Assembly: GCA_005784505.1 (NCBI GenBank)
Contig: VCAZ01000008.1
Location: forward strand, 10,372,763 to 10,436,762
Length of the DNA stretch: 64,000 bases
From: Bagarius yarrelli
Taxonomy: Eukaryota; Chordata; Actinopteri; Siluriformes; Sisoridae
Reading direction: 5' to 3'
In this document: piece after piece, positions 34,842 through 45,419 of the stretch
How positions within the stretch are numbered: position 1 is the first letter of the stretch
Layout: the number at the start of each line of letters is the position of its first letter
The notes under the pieces: model-generated
What the model saw: only the letters and a program-made list of their open reading frames with translations
What the model was told of the DNA's origin: nothing
Database searches by the model: none
Position numbers and translations under genes: made by a program

Positions 34842-35110
34842 TTAATTACCATTGTCAACTGATATAATGTTAAAAAAAATAATTTCACATACTTTTGGGG
34901 GCCCCCTAGTGGCTACTGGAGCCCTAAGCCGTTTAGTTCCTTTATGCCCTCGGCCGCCTGCATATGGCTATTCCAAATTCACAATTTTTTAATACAAGTC
35001 ACAAAAAAGACTGTCTTTCCTCTGACAGGGCATTTGTGTCATTGGTACAACTGAGCAATTGGGGATTAAGGGCCTTCCTCAGGGGCCCAGAAGTGTTAAC
35101 TTGGTAGTGC
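34842..35110 (+). repeat. 270-bp duplicated block, copy in intron 3
   Basis: Second copy of 33222-33490, in the same orientation, with the same CTCF-like core at about 34900-34916. It is followed by a second copy of 34478-34520. The two copies differ at only a few bases by eye. Confidence 0.95.
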
Positions 35111-35271
35111 TACTTTTGGTTACTTAATAGTCCAGAAATCTGATATAGGACTATACTGTATTGTGTCGCCCTCTGCTGTTCAGTAGGGTAATACTGTCAA
35201 GTATAATTATATATTTAATTATAGTACTAATCAGAGGTGGGTAGAGTAGCCAAACATTTTACTTAAGTACA

Positions 35272-35452
35272 ACTAGCGGAATTGCAGTGCAGTTAAGGTG
35301 TTGAACTACTAACCTGAAGATTGCACCATCAAGTTACCACTATTGGGCCCCTAAGCAAGTCCCTTAACCCCTAATTGCTTAGTTGTATAAAAGAGCTTAA
35401 TGTAAGTTGCTTTGGGCATCTGCCAAATGCCAGAAATATAAATGCAAGTGAA
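35272..35452 (+). mobile_element. SINE (family A)
   Basis: Sense copy with decayed head (GCAGTGCAGTTAAGGTGTTG), body AGTCCCTTAACCCCTAATTG and tail GTTGCTTTGGGCATCTGCCA, AAATATAAATGCAAGTG. Confidence 0.7.
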
Positions 35453-35644
35453 TGTACCAAAGTAGATATAACGAGTTATTACTCACCTCTATATATAATA
35501 GCAAAACCTAAACATTAGGATTATTTATTACTGTAGCCTGATGCTTCATTAAAAACACATTCACACATTCATTTATCTATTTATCTATCCTACAGACAAT
35601 AATCTGTAACTGTGTTACTGCAATCATTATGTCCATTTCTGTAG

Positions 35645-35746
35645 GTGACGTCCATATCGGAGTTATGGATCGAGGTGGACAAATCGAGGTGGAAATCACC
35701 CAAGCCAGGGGTTTAACCCCTAAACCAGGCTCAAAGAACATTCCAG
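35645..35746 (+). CDS. rims3: rims3 coding exon 4 (residues 167-200, C2 start)
   Basis: Acceptor CCATTTCTGTAG ends at 35644; donor GTAAAA starts at 35747; phase 1 in, phase 1 out. It encodes DVHIGVMDRGGQIEVEITQA and RGLTPKPGSKNIP, the first strands and loop 1 of the C2 domain. Loop 1 reads LTPKPGSKNIPATY where calcium-binding C2 domains carry aspartates (for example D-x-x-G-x-S-D-P-Y). The domain is therefore expected not to bind calcium, as known for RIM C2B domains. Confidence 0.96.
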
Positions 35747-35901
35747 GTAAAAAAATATTTTCTAACATCAGCTCAATTTGTCTTTAATTCATTAGGAAAA
35801 CATTTTTATTTAATGCAAATCCAACAATGAAGTCCATGCAAATGTATGACACGCTCTCTTTTTTTTCTGAATAAAAATGAATTTTATCTCTGTTTCGGCA
35901 G

Positions 35902-36041
35902 CCACATATGCGAAAGTTTATGTTCTCGAGAATGGAGCATGTCTTTCCAAGAAGAAAACCAAAGTGGTGAAGAAAACTCTGGACCCGACCTACCAGCAAA
36001 CACTGCTGTTTGATGAAAGCCCTCAGGGCAAAGTGTTACAG
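35902..36041 (+). CDS. rims3: rims3 coding exon 5 (residues 200-246, C2 core)
   Basis: Acceptor TGTTTCGGCAG ends at 35901; donor GTGGGA starts at 36042; leaves phase 0. It encodes ATYAKVYVLENGACLSKKKT and KVVKKTLDPTYQQTLLFDES. The lysine-rich stretch at residues 216-224 (KKKTKVVKK) is the C2 polybasic strand, which in related domains contacts acidic lipids or partner proteins. LDPTYQQ and PQGKVLQ are near-invariant in RIMs. Confidence 0.97.
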
Positions 36042-36109
36042 GTGGGAAAATCAGACATAAACTAGCATTGCTAGCTCAGTTTTTTTGTTGTATAAGATTA
36101 TATCATGTA

Positions 36110-37130
36110 TAATAGCTTATTTGAGTTTGCCAGGAGGTTTATTTATATTTAAAAATATAGCATACGAAATGTAGGGCATCTTTTCAGTTTGGCATATTTT
36201 ATAACTTAATATAAATGCCACAGTCCTGTCATTGTCGCTAATGATAATTCATTTTAGCAGTAGCTTATCACTTCGTTACATATAACTATGGCTAAAATCC
36301 TGTCAGGTCATCTCATGTTTGCTAGCTAGTTTGTTTCAGAAGTAACCGTTGTTAATTCTCTCTCAAATCATGTCAGTTTATCTTAAAATCTTGTTAGGAT
36401 AGTTTGCAATAGCGCTTTCCTTACAGCTATGACAAGTGTTAGAATTCCTTTTATCAATCCAGTCAGGTTAGCTAATGCTAGTTAGCTGGTTTGCATTAGC
36501 AGTAGCAATTAATTATATGATTAAGTGTGGCTTACATCCTCCCAAAAATCCTTTCAGGTTAGCTAATGGTAGCTAGCTAGTTTGTATTAGCAGTAGCACT
36601 TAGTTATATGATTAAGTATGGTTTACATCCTCTCAGAAATCCTGTCAGATTATCTTATGATAGATAACTATTTTGTATACGCAGTAACCGTTGTCTACAT
36701 ATCAAAGTGTGGCTCAGATTCTCTCCGAAATCCTGTCAGATTAGTTTATGCCAGTTAGCTCACTTTTATTAGCAGCAGAAATTAAGATATTGTTAAGAAT
36801 GCCCTACATCCTCTTAGAAATTTTGCCAGGATAGTTTATGCGAGTTAGCTCGCTTGTATTAGCGGCAACAATTGAGATATAATTAAGAATGCCCTACATC
36901 CTCTTAGAAATCTTGTTAGGTTAGCGTAGGCTAATTAGATTGATTGATTAGAGTGATTTTATTATCACTCACAGTAATTTACATGTACCAGTATGGCTTA
37001 AGTCCTGTCAGTAATCCTGTCAGGTTAGGTTGTATTAGCAGTACGGAATATGTTTAAAAATGGCTTATATCCTTAAAGAAATCCTATCAGCTTAGCATGT
37101 TAGCTAGTTGGCTAAATAAACCTGTGGCAT
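36110..37130 (+). repeat. ~110-bp degenerate tandem repeat in intron 5
   Basis: About nine decayed copies of a 105-115-bp unit: AATCCTGTCAGGTTAGCTAA, TGCTAGTTAGCTAGTTTGTA, TTAGCAGTAGCAATTAATTA, TATGATTAAGTGTGGCTTAC, ATCCTCTCAGA. It fills nearly the whole of the intron. Confidence 0.88.
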
Positions 37131-37257
37131 CACATTCTTTATAGTTTATAAGAAGAAAAATTGAGGAAGTAATTAAATAATTAAGCGTAGTACAACAAAG
37201 TATCAGAACAAAATCAAAGTGTTTTCCGAGGTACTATTCGTTGTCGATGTCATTTAG

Positions 37258-37470
37258 GTGATCGTGTGGGGCGACTACGGCCGCATGGACACCAAGTGCT
37301 TCATGGGAATGGCCCAAATCCTCTTGGACGAGCTGGATTTGTCCTCCATGATTGGCGGCTGGTATAAGCTGTTTCCCACTTCCTCTCTCGCCGAGCCCAG
37401 TATCGGCCAGCTGACCCGACGCCTCTCACAGTCCTCACTCGAGAGTGCCACCAGCCCCTCGTGCACCTAG
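37258..37470 (+). CDS. rims3: rims3 terminal coding exon (residues 247-316, C2 end)
   Basis: Acceptor GATGTCATTTAG ends at 37257; stop TAG at 37468-37470. It encodes VIVWGDYGRMDTKCFMGMAQ and ILLDELDLSSMIGGWYKLFP, the last C2 strands, and the tail ends RRLSQSSLESATSPSCT. VIVWGDYGRMD-KCFMG and WYKLFP are family signatures, and the SATSPSC end points to RIMS3 rather than RIMS1/2 or RIMS4. An alternative start within this exon has no support, since the exon is needed to finish the C2 domain. Confidence 0.97.
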   Translation: MIVWGDYGRMDTKCFMGMAQILLDELDLSSMIGGWYKLFPTSSLAEPSIGQLTRRLSQSSLESATSPSCT

Positions 37471-39170
37471 AAAACGCCCCTTCTTCTTTCTCCTTGTCGT
37501 CTTTTCATTCGCATTCTCTTTTTCCAGTTCAGTCTTAAACGCATGAATCGCGTCACACTCTTTGTCCGTCTTTTCCTGCATTGTAATAGCAAAAGACGAG
37601 AGATACATCACGCGCACGTTATGTCTAACTCTTCCATAAGCTGGAAGGCTGCTAATCCAGAAGCACACACACAAACACACACACACACAAACAACAGTTG
37701 AATGTGTAACAACATAAAGAAGTAGATTATTGATCAGCCAAAATGCAGGTACAGTCAGTTTACACACACACATACACACACACACACCACACACAAACAT
37801 ACAACAGACATTTTCTCGGTGATGTAGCATTTTTAATGATCATCATGCTTACGATTTCCACCCCAACTCACTTAAAAAAAAAACACTTTTAATTCTTTTG
37901 TTTTCCAAAACCTCTCTATGCCAAACCCGCTTTAATGTTTCTTTTTTAAAACCAAAGCAATTCTTCTTATATGTAGTGTTTGCAGAGTATGGATATGTAG
38001 CAGAGTCGAAGACTTCGGTGAGATGCAAAAACTAAAAGAGAGAAAAAAAAAATCAAGTTTAGGCTCAAACATACACACGGTCAGATCCGGAATGGCTTCA
38101 CCCTTGATAAAGATAAAGCAGAACAGATCAAATCCTTTCTTTCCAAGACATTACCACAGAAACACAATAGTCAGACAGACACATCCGTCTACCAGCACAC
38201 CAGCACTGACCCCTTCCCTTTAATCACCTTCAATAGTTTAAAGAACTCCATTACATTTCTTCATCTCATAAAACATATCATTTTGTTACATCACGATAAA
38301 CGATGCCTTCAGCACAGTTTACAGTATTATACAGTATGATTGCCTTTCCCCAGCCTGCAATGCTGCCCCCCTAAAACAGTCCAAAGTATCGTCCCTTAGA
38401 GGATAACTGCCCCAGTGCTGCCTCCAGAGTGGGTCTCACAATGGGTTTATCACAGAAGCACAAACACTGCCCAAAAAATTAGCCAAGTAGCCAATATCTT
38501 AAATAGAACCGGTGGTACGCGTATTATGGTATGTGCTGTACTGCAATGAATCATTAAATATATCATTAAATCACAAGATAATTTACCAAACTGCATACTT
38601 TTATACTATATAGTGAGCCAAACTGATTAGGGAAGTATGAGAAGTATGTCTGAATCTTTAGTATGATGATCCACTACTTCTGTCCGGATTTCAAAATATT
38701 TTACTATCCCATAAGGCCGTGGGAGAGACTATTCATACTACCTGTATCCATACTGTATGGTTGGAAAGTATGAATTGACTCTGATGTAGTACAAAATGTA
38801 ATAAATAGCTTGATGGCTAAAAACAAGTGACCAAAAATAGAAAATTATATTTTGCCACCATGTTTCTCTGTTATATGCTTACATAATACGATTCATTCAT
38901 TCTATACACCACAAACTACTTTACAACAGAGTTTTGGGTAAAAAGATATTTGCCGTATTCGATAAATGTAAATCACTCTGGCTAAGGATGTCTGTTAAAT
39001 GTACAATAATTAATGTTATAATTTTATAATAAGATAAAGCTCCACATAAAAACAAAAACAAATAGCAATGGCTGGAAAATCATGATTTTATTTTGTATTC
39101 CATGTTGAATTCAACTATTCAATTAAGAATTTGTAAATCTTGAGAACTCTTTTTTTATTAATAATACCAG
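37471..39170 (+). other. rims3: Proximal rims3 3' UTR/flank
   Basis: Sequence directly after the stop codon. Two CA-rich stretches (37663-37692, 37762-37800) lie within it. An AATAAA at 38800-38805 is a possible but weak polyadenylation signal. The region 38605-38770 resembles a dispersed repeat also seen at 56885-57260 and 59290-59700. The mRNA end was not resolved; a later AATAAA at 47152-47157 is another candidate. Confidence 0.5.
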
Positions 39171-39171
39171 T

Positions 39172-39590
39172 CTGGGGTAGACTTACTGATTTGGGGACCT
39201 TGAGCAATTTTAGACATTGGGACCCACTAGAAAATTGTCATTTGTTATAGAGAGAGAGAGAGAGACTGCTACAGCTATAGTGGGAGCTGCACTGACCAGA
39301 GCTGCATATTATTATATGTTATATAGTTTATCTTAAACTTGCAAAATTTCTCTCAATCCTCAAATGGGACGTTTGACTGATCCATGATGCAGGGGGAGGC
39401 AAATTTGCGCAGATGTACAGTAATAATAACATTGCATATTATCTGCTAAATCCTGATCATACAATATATAATAGAAAACTAAAATGTTAAACCTGCTTTA
39501 TATATAAACAGCTGGTTATTTTAGGGGTCCCCTGGTTACCTGGTGCCCCGAAAGGCCACCTACCTTGCCTATTCGTTAGGTCCACCCTGA
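39172..39590. mobile_element. hAT-like non-autonomous element (candidate)
   Basis: The left end TCTGGGGTAGACTTAC and the reverse of the right end (ATCAGGGTGGACCTAACGAA) form imperfect inverted repeats. Inside the right end, GGTGCCCCGAAAGGCCACCT resembles the GGCCCC-rich subterminal part of fish hAT-like elements. No transposase; ~415 bp. Confidence 0.5.
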
Positions 39591-41310
39591 TACCAGTAGG
39601 CTTTGAGCCACTTTTAGCATATTTACCCCACAGTAACACTAATACTTTTTTTTTTCTTATCCCGGACCAGTTTCTGATGCCGAAATGTGCCTCAGGTGTA
39701 ACAGGGAGGTTTTTTTTTTAGCATTAGAACACAGTCGCACTTTCGCGCAGTCCCAGTGCCATTAAGGATTTGATAATAATCGATTGTTGGAGATAAGGGC
39801 TTTTTGGCAAAAACAAAAGACAACATCTTATACATTTTCACACCTCAGTCATAAAAATAATATAGACCTTTAGATATTTTTCATATTGGATTTCATTGCA
39901 TAGTTTAAAGTGCATGAATTATTATTACCTATACTATTTTATTTCTTTATATTTATCAAGGGTGTTTGTATTTCAGGATCCGACTGTCGAAAAAACAGAC
40001 ACACACACACACACATGCGCGCACACACTTCTAAAGGGCAGGGCTCAAATTCACCAGTCAGGTTATTTTAATGCACATAACTTCTGTTACATATAGTAGC
40101 ATAAATGTATAAATATTTAAACAGAGGACATTCTAATATATGTAAATATAAACTATAGATAATATATAAAGATATTTGTGTTAAAGTATTTATTATCTGC
40201 ATGTTTACTTACGGATATAAAGTGTTGTTTTAAGCTTGCCTTTGAACACATATCGATTATATAGACCGTGTTTATTTTGCCGATGCTGTCGTTTTTTGGG
40301 GGTTTTTTTCCTTTCTCTCCCTCTCTTTTTTTTTTTTTGTGAATGTCGGATCTGCACTGAAAGGGTAGCATCATGACAAGGCTCTGTTCAGTTGGTCTGG
40401 CTGTAAAGCGAGCCGACCTTCGACTGGACAACTAAACCAGCAGCTCAATTTGTAATACAGAAGAGCAAAAAGTGTCATGAACATGATGTCTTATTAACAG
40501 ACCTGGTGAACCTTCTGGATGGTTTTCTGTGTTTGGATGATCGATGGAGCGTTTTCTCCGAACCAGCATCTCGATCTACGAGACTAAAGGCCTTATCCCC
40601 AAGGTTGTGAGTGGAATTGGCTTGTTAATCGAAGCCCAGGAATGATGGAATTTCTCAACACGCCCTTAAAAATCTTTAAACACTTGGATTGTATCTAAAC
40701 AGCTCAAGTCATCATCTCATGTCAGTCTTCAGGCACTAAAGAGCCTTTTCCAGATGTAGTTTTTTTTTACTTATCAAATCTTGAGTTGATTTGTCAAGTC
40801 GTTCCACATCTCACATATCATTCTTTTAATGTCTTAACAGCAAATTTTTCCCATATCTTCAGTGTCATATACAGGGATAAATGGCTTGCTTGTTGCAACT
40901 TGGTGGTGTGAGGATTCAAACCCACAACCCTACTATCAGTAGCCTAACAATGTTTGGCCATATTGAATCAAAGGATGTCGTAGCTCAGGGGAATGTGTTG
41001 GATGAAAACTAGGAAGGTTTTGGGATTTCATACCCAGATCACTAAGACATTTACCAGGGAATTTATTCCTTAACTGCTGTATAAATGTAGTTCCTTTTGG
41101 CATGATCATTTGCCAAAATGCAGACCATATTCTCCATGTTTATGGACCATTTTACCATATTAGAGACATAACTCATTTTATTTTCTGTACCTGTTTCCAG
41201 ATTGTTTGGTACAATAAGTGATGTTTAAGCGCTGGAGCTTTTGCAAGATCCGATCGGTATTCCCGGCTCAAAACAAACCCAGAATCAGTCTGAAGTGCAG
41301 ACTTAAATAT
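39591..41310. other. rims3 3' flank, mostly unique
   Basis: No coding exon. 40975-41120 holds a strongly decayed SINE-A-like copy (GTAGCTCAGGGGAATGTGTT ... TTTGCCAAAATGC). A (CA)n lies at 39997-40028. The rest shows no recognised element. Confidence 0.4.
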
Positions 41311-41314
41311 TTCG

Positions 41315-41655
41315 ACAGGGTGTCCTATAAGTTTCTATACATAAGAAAAATAAACATTTTTTTTTAATAAAAATCATTTTTCAGATCTCACCCTGATGGA
41401 TTTTTATCTTTGGCAGCATTTGAAGGCCACCGTATATTAGAAAAAGATACAGAACATAAATCATTTCAAGGAACGTATCACTTATACGTTCCTTATGCTT
41501 ATACGTGTTTTTCAGCAGTGTAGGACACGCATCCAAATGTGTTTTTAAAACAAAGGTAGTCACCTAGAGCATATTATATAAATAAAAATGGCTTTTATAA
41601 AGAAATGTTTATTTTTTTGTTTTTCCTATGTATGGAAACTTATGGGACACCCTGT
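41315..41655 (+). mobile_element. Deleted mariner-like element with transposase remnant
   Basis: Terminal inverted repeats: ACAGGGTGTCCTATAAGTTT at the left and, in reverse, ACAGGGTGTCCCATAAGTTT at the right. They extend to about 45 bp (CTATACAT/CCATACAT, then AAATAAACATTT on both sides). The interior reads DLTLMDFYLWQHLKATVY in one frame at about 41384-41440, matching the third-acid region of mariner-type transposases (usual form SPDLTP-D-FLW). The 341-bp length means most of the gene is deleted; the remnant cannot make an active enzyme. Confidence 0.85.
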
Positions 41656-43180
41656 ATATACCCTTATTCTCTTACACCAAACAGTGACACTATGTAATGT
41701 TTACATCAGACAAATCTAAATATTTGGACATCAATATTTGCACTTCATCTGATGTCTAAAAGACATCAATAATAGCCTGAAGACTAATTTTAAACAAACG
41801 ACCATGATATTGGCTTGAAACCAAGCACAGGTATATTTTCTATCTATATTTGTTCATCAAGGTTTTTTTTTTACTTTTTATTAAAACGGCATTCAGTTTG
41901 GGTGGAAACATGCTCCGCTGGACAAACAAGCAAATTTACAGTACAATCCTGAAAAAGGGAGACATTTCCTAAGGAATCGATAGGCAAAATCTAGAGTATA
42001 AATTACTTTACTTTGCTTCAGTAAGGAGTGTGTGTTTTACATGATTCAACCAAAAAATTCCCTTACCTTTTATTCTAAAGCTTTTTTACATTACTTTTCA
42101 CTTTCACGCAGCTGAATGTTTGGTCTGAAAGCTCTATTAGATAATATGGCTATTTTTCCATGTGTGTGTTTTTTATGTATACTTGGCACTTGGGATTGTA
42201 CACGTCCTTTACCTGTAAATGAGTTGATTACACAATTTTATTGGTTTGTTAATAATTGGATACGGTTGTATTGCTGAAGGCTCCAAAGGTCCAGGTTTTG
42301 ATCTGGAGGCTGCAAATTCTGCATGTTATAATGTGCATTTCTCAATGTTCCATAGCTTCCTTTATTTCTGGTAACAACAATCAGAACGGTGGTTTGTATA
42401 AGCTGCATGGCTTTGGGTGTGAGTTAGTGTGTGAACGATGCCTTGGCATTCCATCCAGGGGTGTATACTCACCTCAGAGACAGTGCTCCTGGGTTTCAGT
42501 CTACACTTCCACCAAGACCCCTAAGCAGAGTGTTGAGTCTTTTCTTGATTAAGCCTGTAACCATGTGTACATGCACTAATGTACTTTCTCTCTATTGATT
42601 TCTACACTTACAGGGAAGTAAAAGCTGCATGTCTTTGCAAGCTTTTTGTAAACTTGACCAGCGAGCCAGGTTTGTTCTTCAGACAGAATTTGAAGAGAAC
42701 AAAAAACCCTAAACTAAGTAGATTACATTAGCGTGATCTACTACCGATTGTATAATGTAGCATGAACTGTGATGCCCATGTCTCGCTTTGATCTGAGCAC
42801 TTCCATACCACACAATAGATAAAAATAGAGGAGATAGGCTTCCACGGACACATCGCTGAAGGCGGCCAGGAAAGTGTTATCTGCCCTCTTACTCGAACCT
42901 ACAATTGTCTAGAGTGACAGGTATCAGTCTATCGAATGACTATTATCTAGTAATCCAGTTGGGTTTTGTTTACTCAAACCTCTTTCCAGCTGTGGTTTTG
43001 TCAGAAATCTCATTTTTTTGGGTCACTGAGGAAACATTTTAAGCAGATCGGGTTTAGATTAAGGTTAAGAGGTCAAACTGTTGCGTTTGGTATTTAATAC
43101 ACCTTTATTTGTACAATCAAACCAAATTTCTGCCAGAATTTTCTTTGTATTCTTGGAAAATTTACGGCTAAGTTAGAAAA
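41656..43180. other. 3' flank, nothing firm
   Basis: Mostly unique sequence. 42265-42550 has words of a very decayed V-SINE-like or spliced repeat (GGTCCAGGTTTTGATCTGGA, CTCAATGTTCCATAGCTTCC), too weak to call. Confidence 0.35.
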
Positions 43181-43181
43181 G

Positions 43182-44148
43182 TGCGGTGGCCCAGTACTGC
43201 ACAACACAAAGGCATTTAAAAAGCTTTCCGAGCGAAACGCAACAGAATAAAGCCAAAACACAACGAAACAAGCCACAAAAAAAGCAGACAAAAGTGTACA
43301 ACACAATAAAATCGAATCAAGTTACAATGAAATTGTTCCAGACCAATAGGAGGCAGTGTTGGCAATGAAAAATCTATATTTTCTTTGGGCGCACAACAAA
43401 ACCTATGTGATATTAAAATGTGTAGTTGGTTTTGTTATATTTGTTGTGTTTCAACTTAATTTTGTTGTGTTTCAACTTGATTCCATTGTGTTTTGATTTA
43501 ATTTTGCCATATTTCAACTTAATTCTGATGTGTTTTGTCTTGTTTCCTTTGTGTTTTGATTAAGTCTGTTGTGTTTTGACTCAATTTTGTTTCGGCTTAA
43601 TTTTATTGTGTTTCAGCTTGATTACATTGTGTTTTGGCTTCTGTTATGTTTAGACTTGATTTTGTTGTATTTCGACTTGATTTTATTGTGTTTCAGCTTA
43701 ATTCATTTGTGTATCAGCTTGATTTTGTTGTGTTTCAACCTAATTTTGTGCTGTTTTGACTTTATTTCATTGTGTTTTGAATTGAGTCTGTTAATTCCGT
43801 TGTGCTTCACCTTGATTCCGTTGTCTTTCGATTCGATTCTGTTGTGTTTTCGCTTAATTCCCTTGTGTTTCAGCTTGATTACATTATGTTTCGACGTGAT
43901 TCTGTTGTGCTTACGGCTTGACTCTGTTCTGTTTAGACGTGATTCCGTTGTGTTTTGGCTTGACTCTGTTCTGTTTAGACTTGATTTAGTTGTGTTTACG
44001 GCTTGATTCTGTTGTGTTTTGGCTTGATTCGGTTGTGTTTTTACTTGATTTAGTTGTGTTACGGCTTGATTTATTTATTTATTTTTTTTAGCAAACTTAT
44101 GTTTGCTTTTTAAATGTTGTTGTGTTGTGGACTACCGGGCCGCCGTAT
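43182..44148. mobile_element. Foldback-type element with inverted 21-bp subterminal repeats
   Basis: Terminal inverted repeats of ~40 bp: left GTGCGGTGGCCCAGTACTGC...GGCATTTAAAAAGC, right (reversed) TACGGCGGCCCGGTAGTCCA...ACATTTAAAAAGC. Just inside, a ~21-bp repeat (TTGTGTTTCGACTTGATTCTG and variants) runs in sense at 43432-44085 and in the opposite orientation at 43225-43330 (AAAACACAACGAAAC). This is the layout of a foldback DNA transposon. The 145-codon frame at 43569-44006 is the repeat, not a gene. No transposase found. Confidence 0.75.
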
Positions 44149-45415
44149 TAAAGACTATTACAGCAAAAAACAGTTGTCTAAACAAATATTATGTTGGTAC
44201 TTTGGTAAAAATACAGGAAATGATATGACTTTAATGTATAGCATAAGAGCTAAACGGCTCATGGATATTATTGTTAGCTAAATCCTAAAACAAGCTGGAC
44301 AGGAATGGTAATTGCTGTGTTTTCATTACATGCTATTGCTTGCATACATTTTTTTTGACCAGCAAGTGTAGCGAATCAATTAAAAAAAAGAACCTCTAGT
44401 CTAGCTTTTAGGACTGTTCTTAAAAATACTTGATGTTCTGAATAGTTTCTGGACTGTAAGCTTCAGAAACTCGGTGTGAGGAGGTTGGCGGGATTGTTAG
44501 TAATTAAAGTGTCAGTCTTTGTAAGGTATTTAGCAGGTTGCTAGCATGTTTTACAATTCCACATATTCCAAAATGAACCCTCGGTGGTGTGTTTTTCACT
44601 TTGATGTTTTACTGATTGATTTATCCTGATGATTTATATGCAGATGTTGGATCAGGTCAAAAGTTGGATGGCAATTTTGAATTGTCGGTCACTTTAAAAG
44701 CGGCAAACGCGCGTCGAGCTATCATGAGAAGCTGTTTTATTTTTTTAAACGGAGAGACGGAACAGGGAGTTTTGTAGAGATTGAGAATGTCTTATTCAGG
44801 GCTGGGCAAAAGTGTTGCCTTTGAAATGTTTTCATGAGAGCTTTGTAAAGTTGTTTACTTTTCTGTCTGAGGCCTGGTGTTTGTCGGCCTGCTGGAATCC
44901 CCTGTAATCGGCTTAAAGGCTTGAGTAATTTCCCTGTAATTTATCTGTTCAATAACAAAGATTACTGGATGTAATGTGTTGTAATACGAGTAAGTCTTAT
45001 TTGCTTGAAAAAGAAATTTTGTGAACTTTTCGTAGCTTTTTCAAGCTAAGAAAAGAATTTATTTCATTCCCGCTGTGTTTTTTGACGGTACTCAGTAACC
45101 GAGGAACGAGTAGCACGCTAACATGCCAGGTTTCGCTTATAACAGATTATTAACGTCATATTTATCTAAAGAATATATATATATATGAATTTATGAATTT
45201 CCTTTTTTGTAGCAAACGTTTGCCTTCCTTTCAGTTTGCAATAACCTCTCACAGATTGTCAGGAAATAAGCGCAGGCTTTAGCCTTTATGGGGTTTTTTT
45301 TATTAAACCAACTCACCATAATCTTTTGTATAAAATTAATTTGCACTATTATATTAAGATTTCGAAAAATTACAAAACACGTAATTAAGAGCACTCATAT
45401 TGTTAGAAATGATGG
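44149..45415. other. Unique flank, conserved-element candidate at 44740-44960
   Basis: 44740-44960 is non-repetitive with balanced composition (TGAGGCCTGGTGTTTGTCGG, CCCCTGTAATCGGCTTAAAG). No coding frame. Nothing else recognised. Confidence 0.25.
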
Positions 45416-45419
45416 TAGT

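Noticed and set aside
37258..37470. Independent 70-residue gene
   Set aside because: It is the last exon of rims3: it begins exactly after a splice acceptor in phase 0 and completes the C2 domain.
41384..41563. Functional transposase gene
   Set aside because: Only a short relic near the third catalytic acid remains, with stops and an internal hairpin duplication; the element is 341 bp.
43569..44006. 145-codon frame resembling a repetitive membrane protein
   Set aside because: It follows a ~21-bp non-coding repeat within a foldback-type element. Hydrophobicity comes from TTT/ATT codons.
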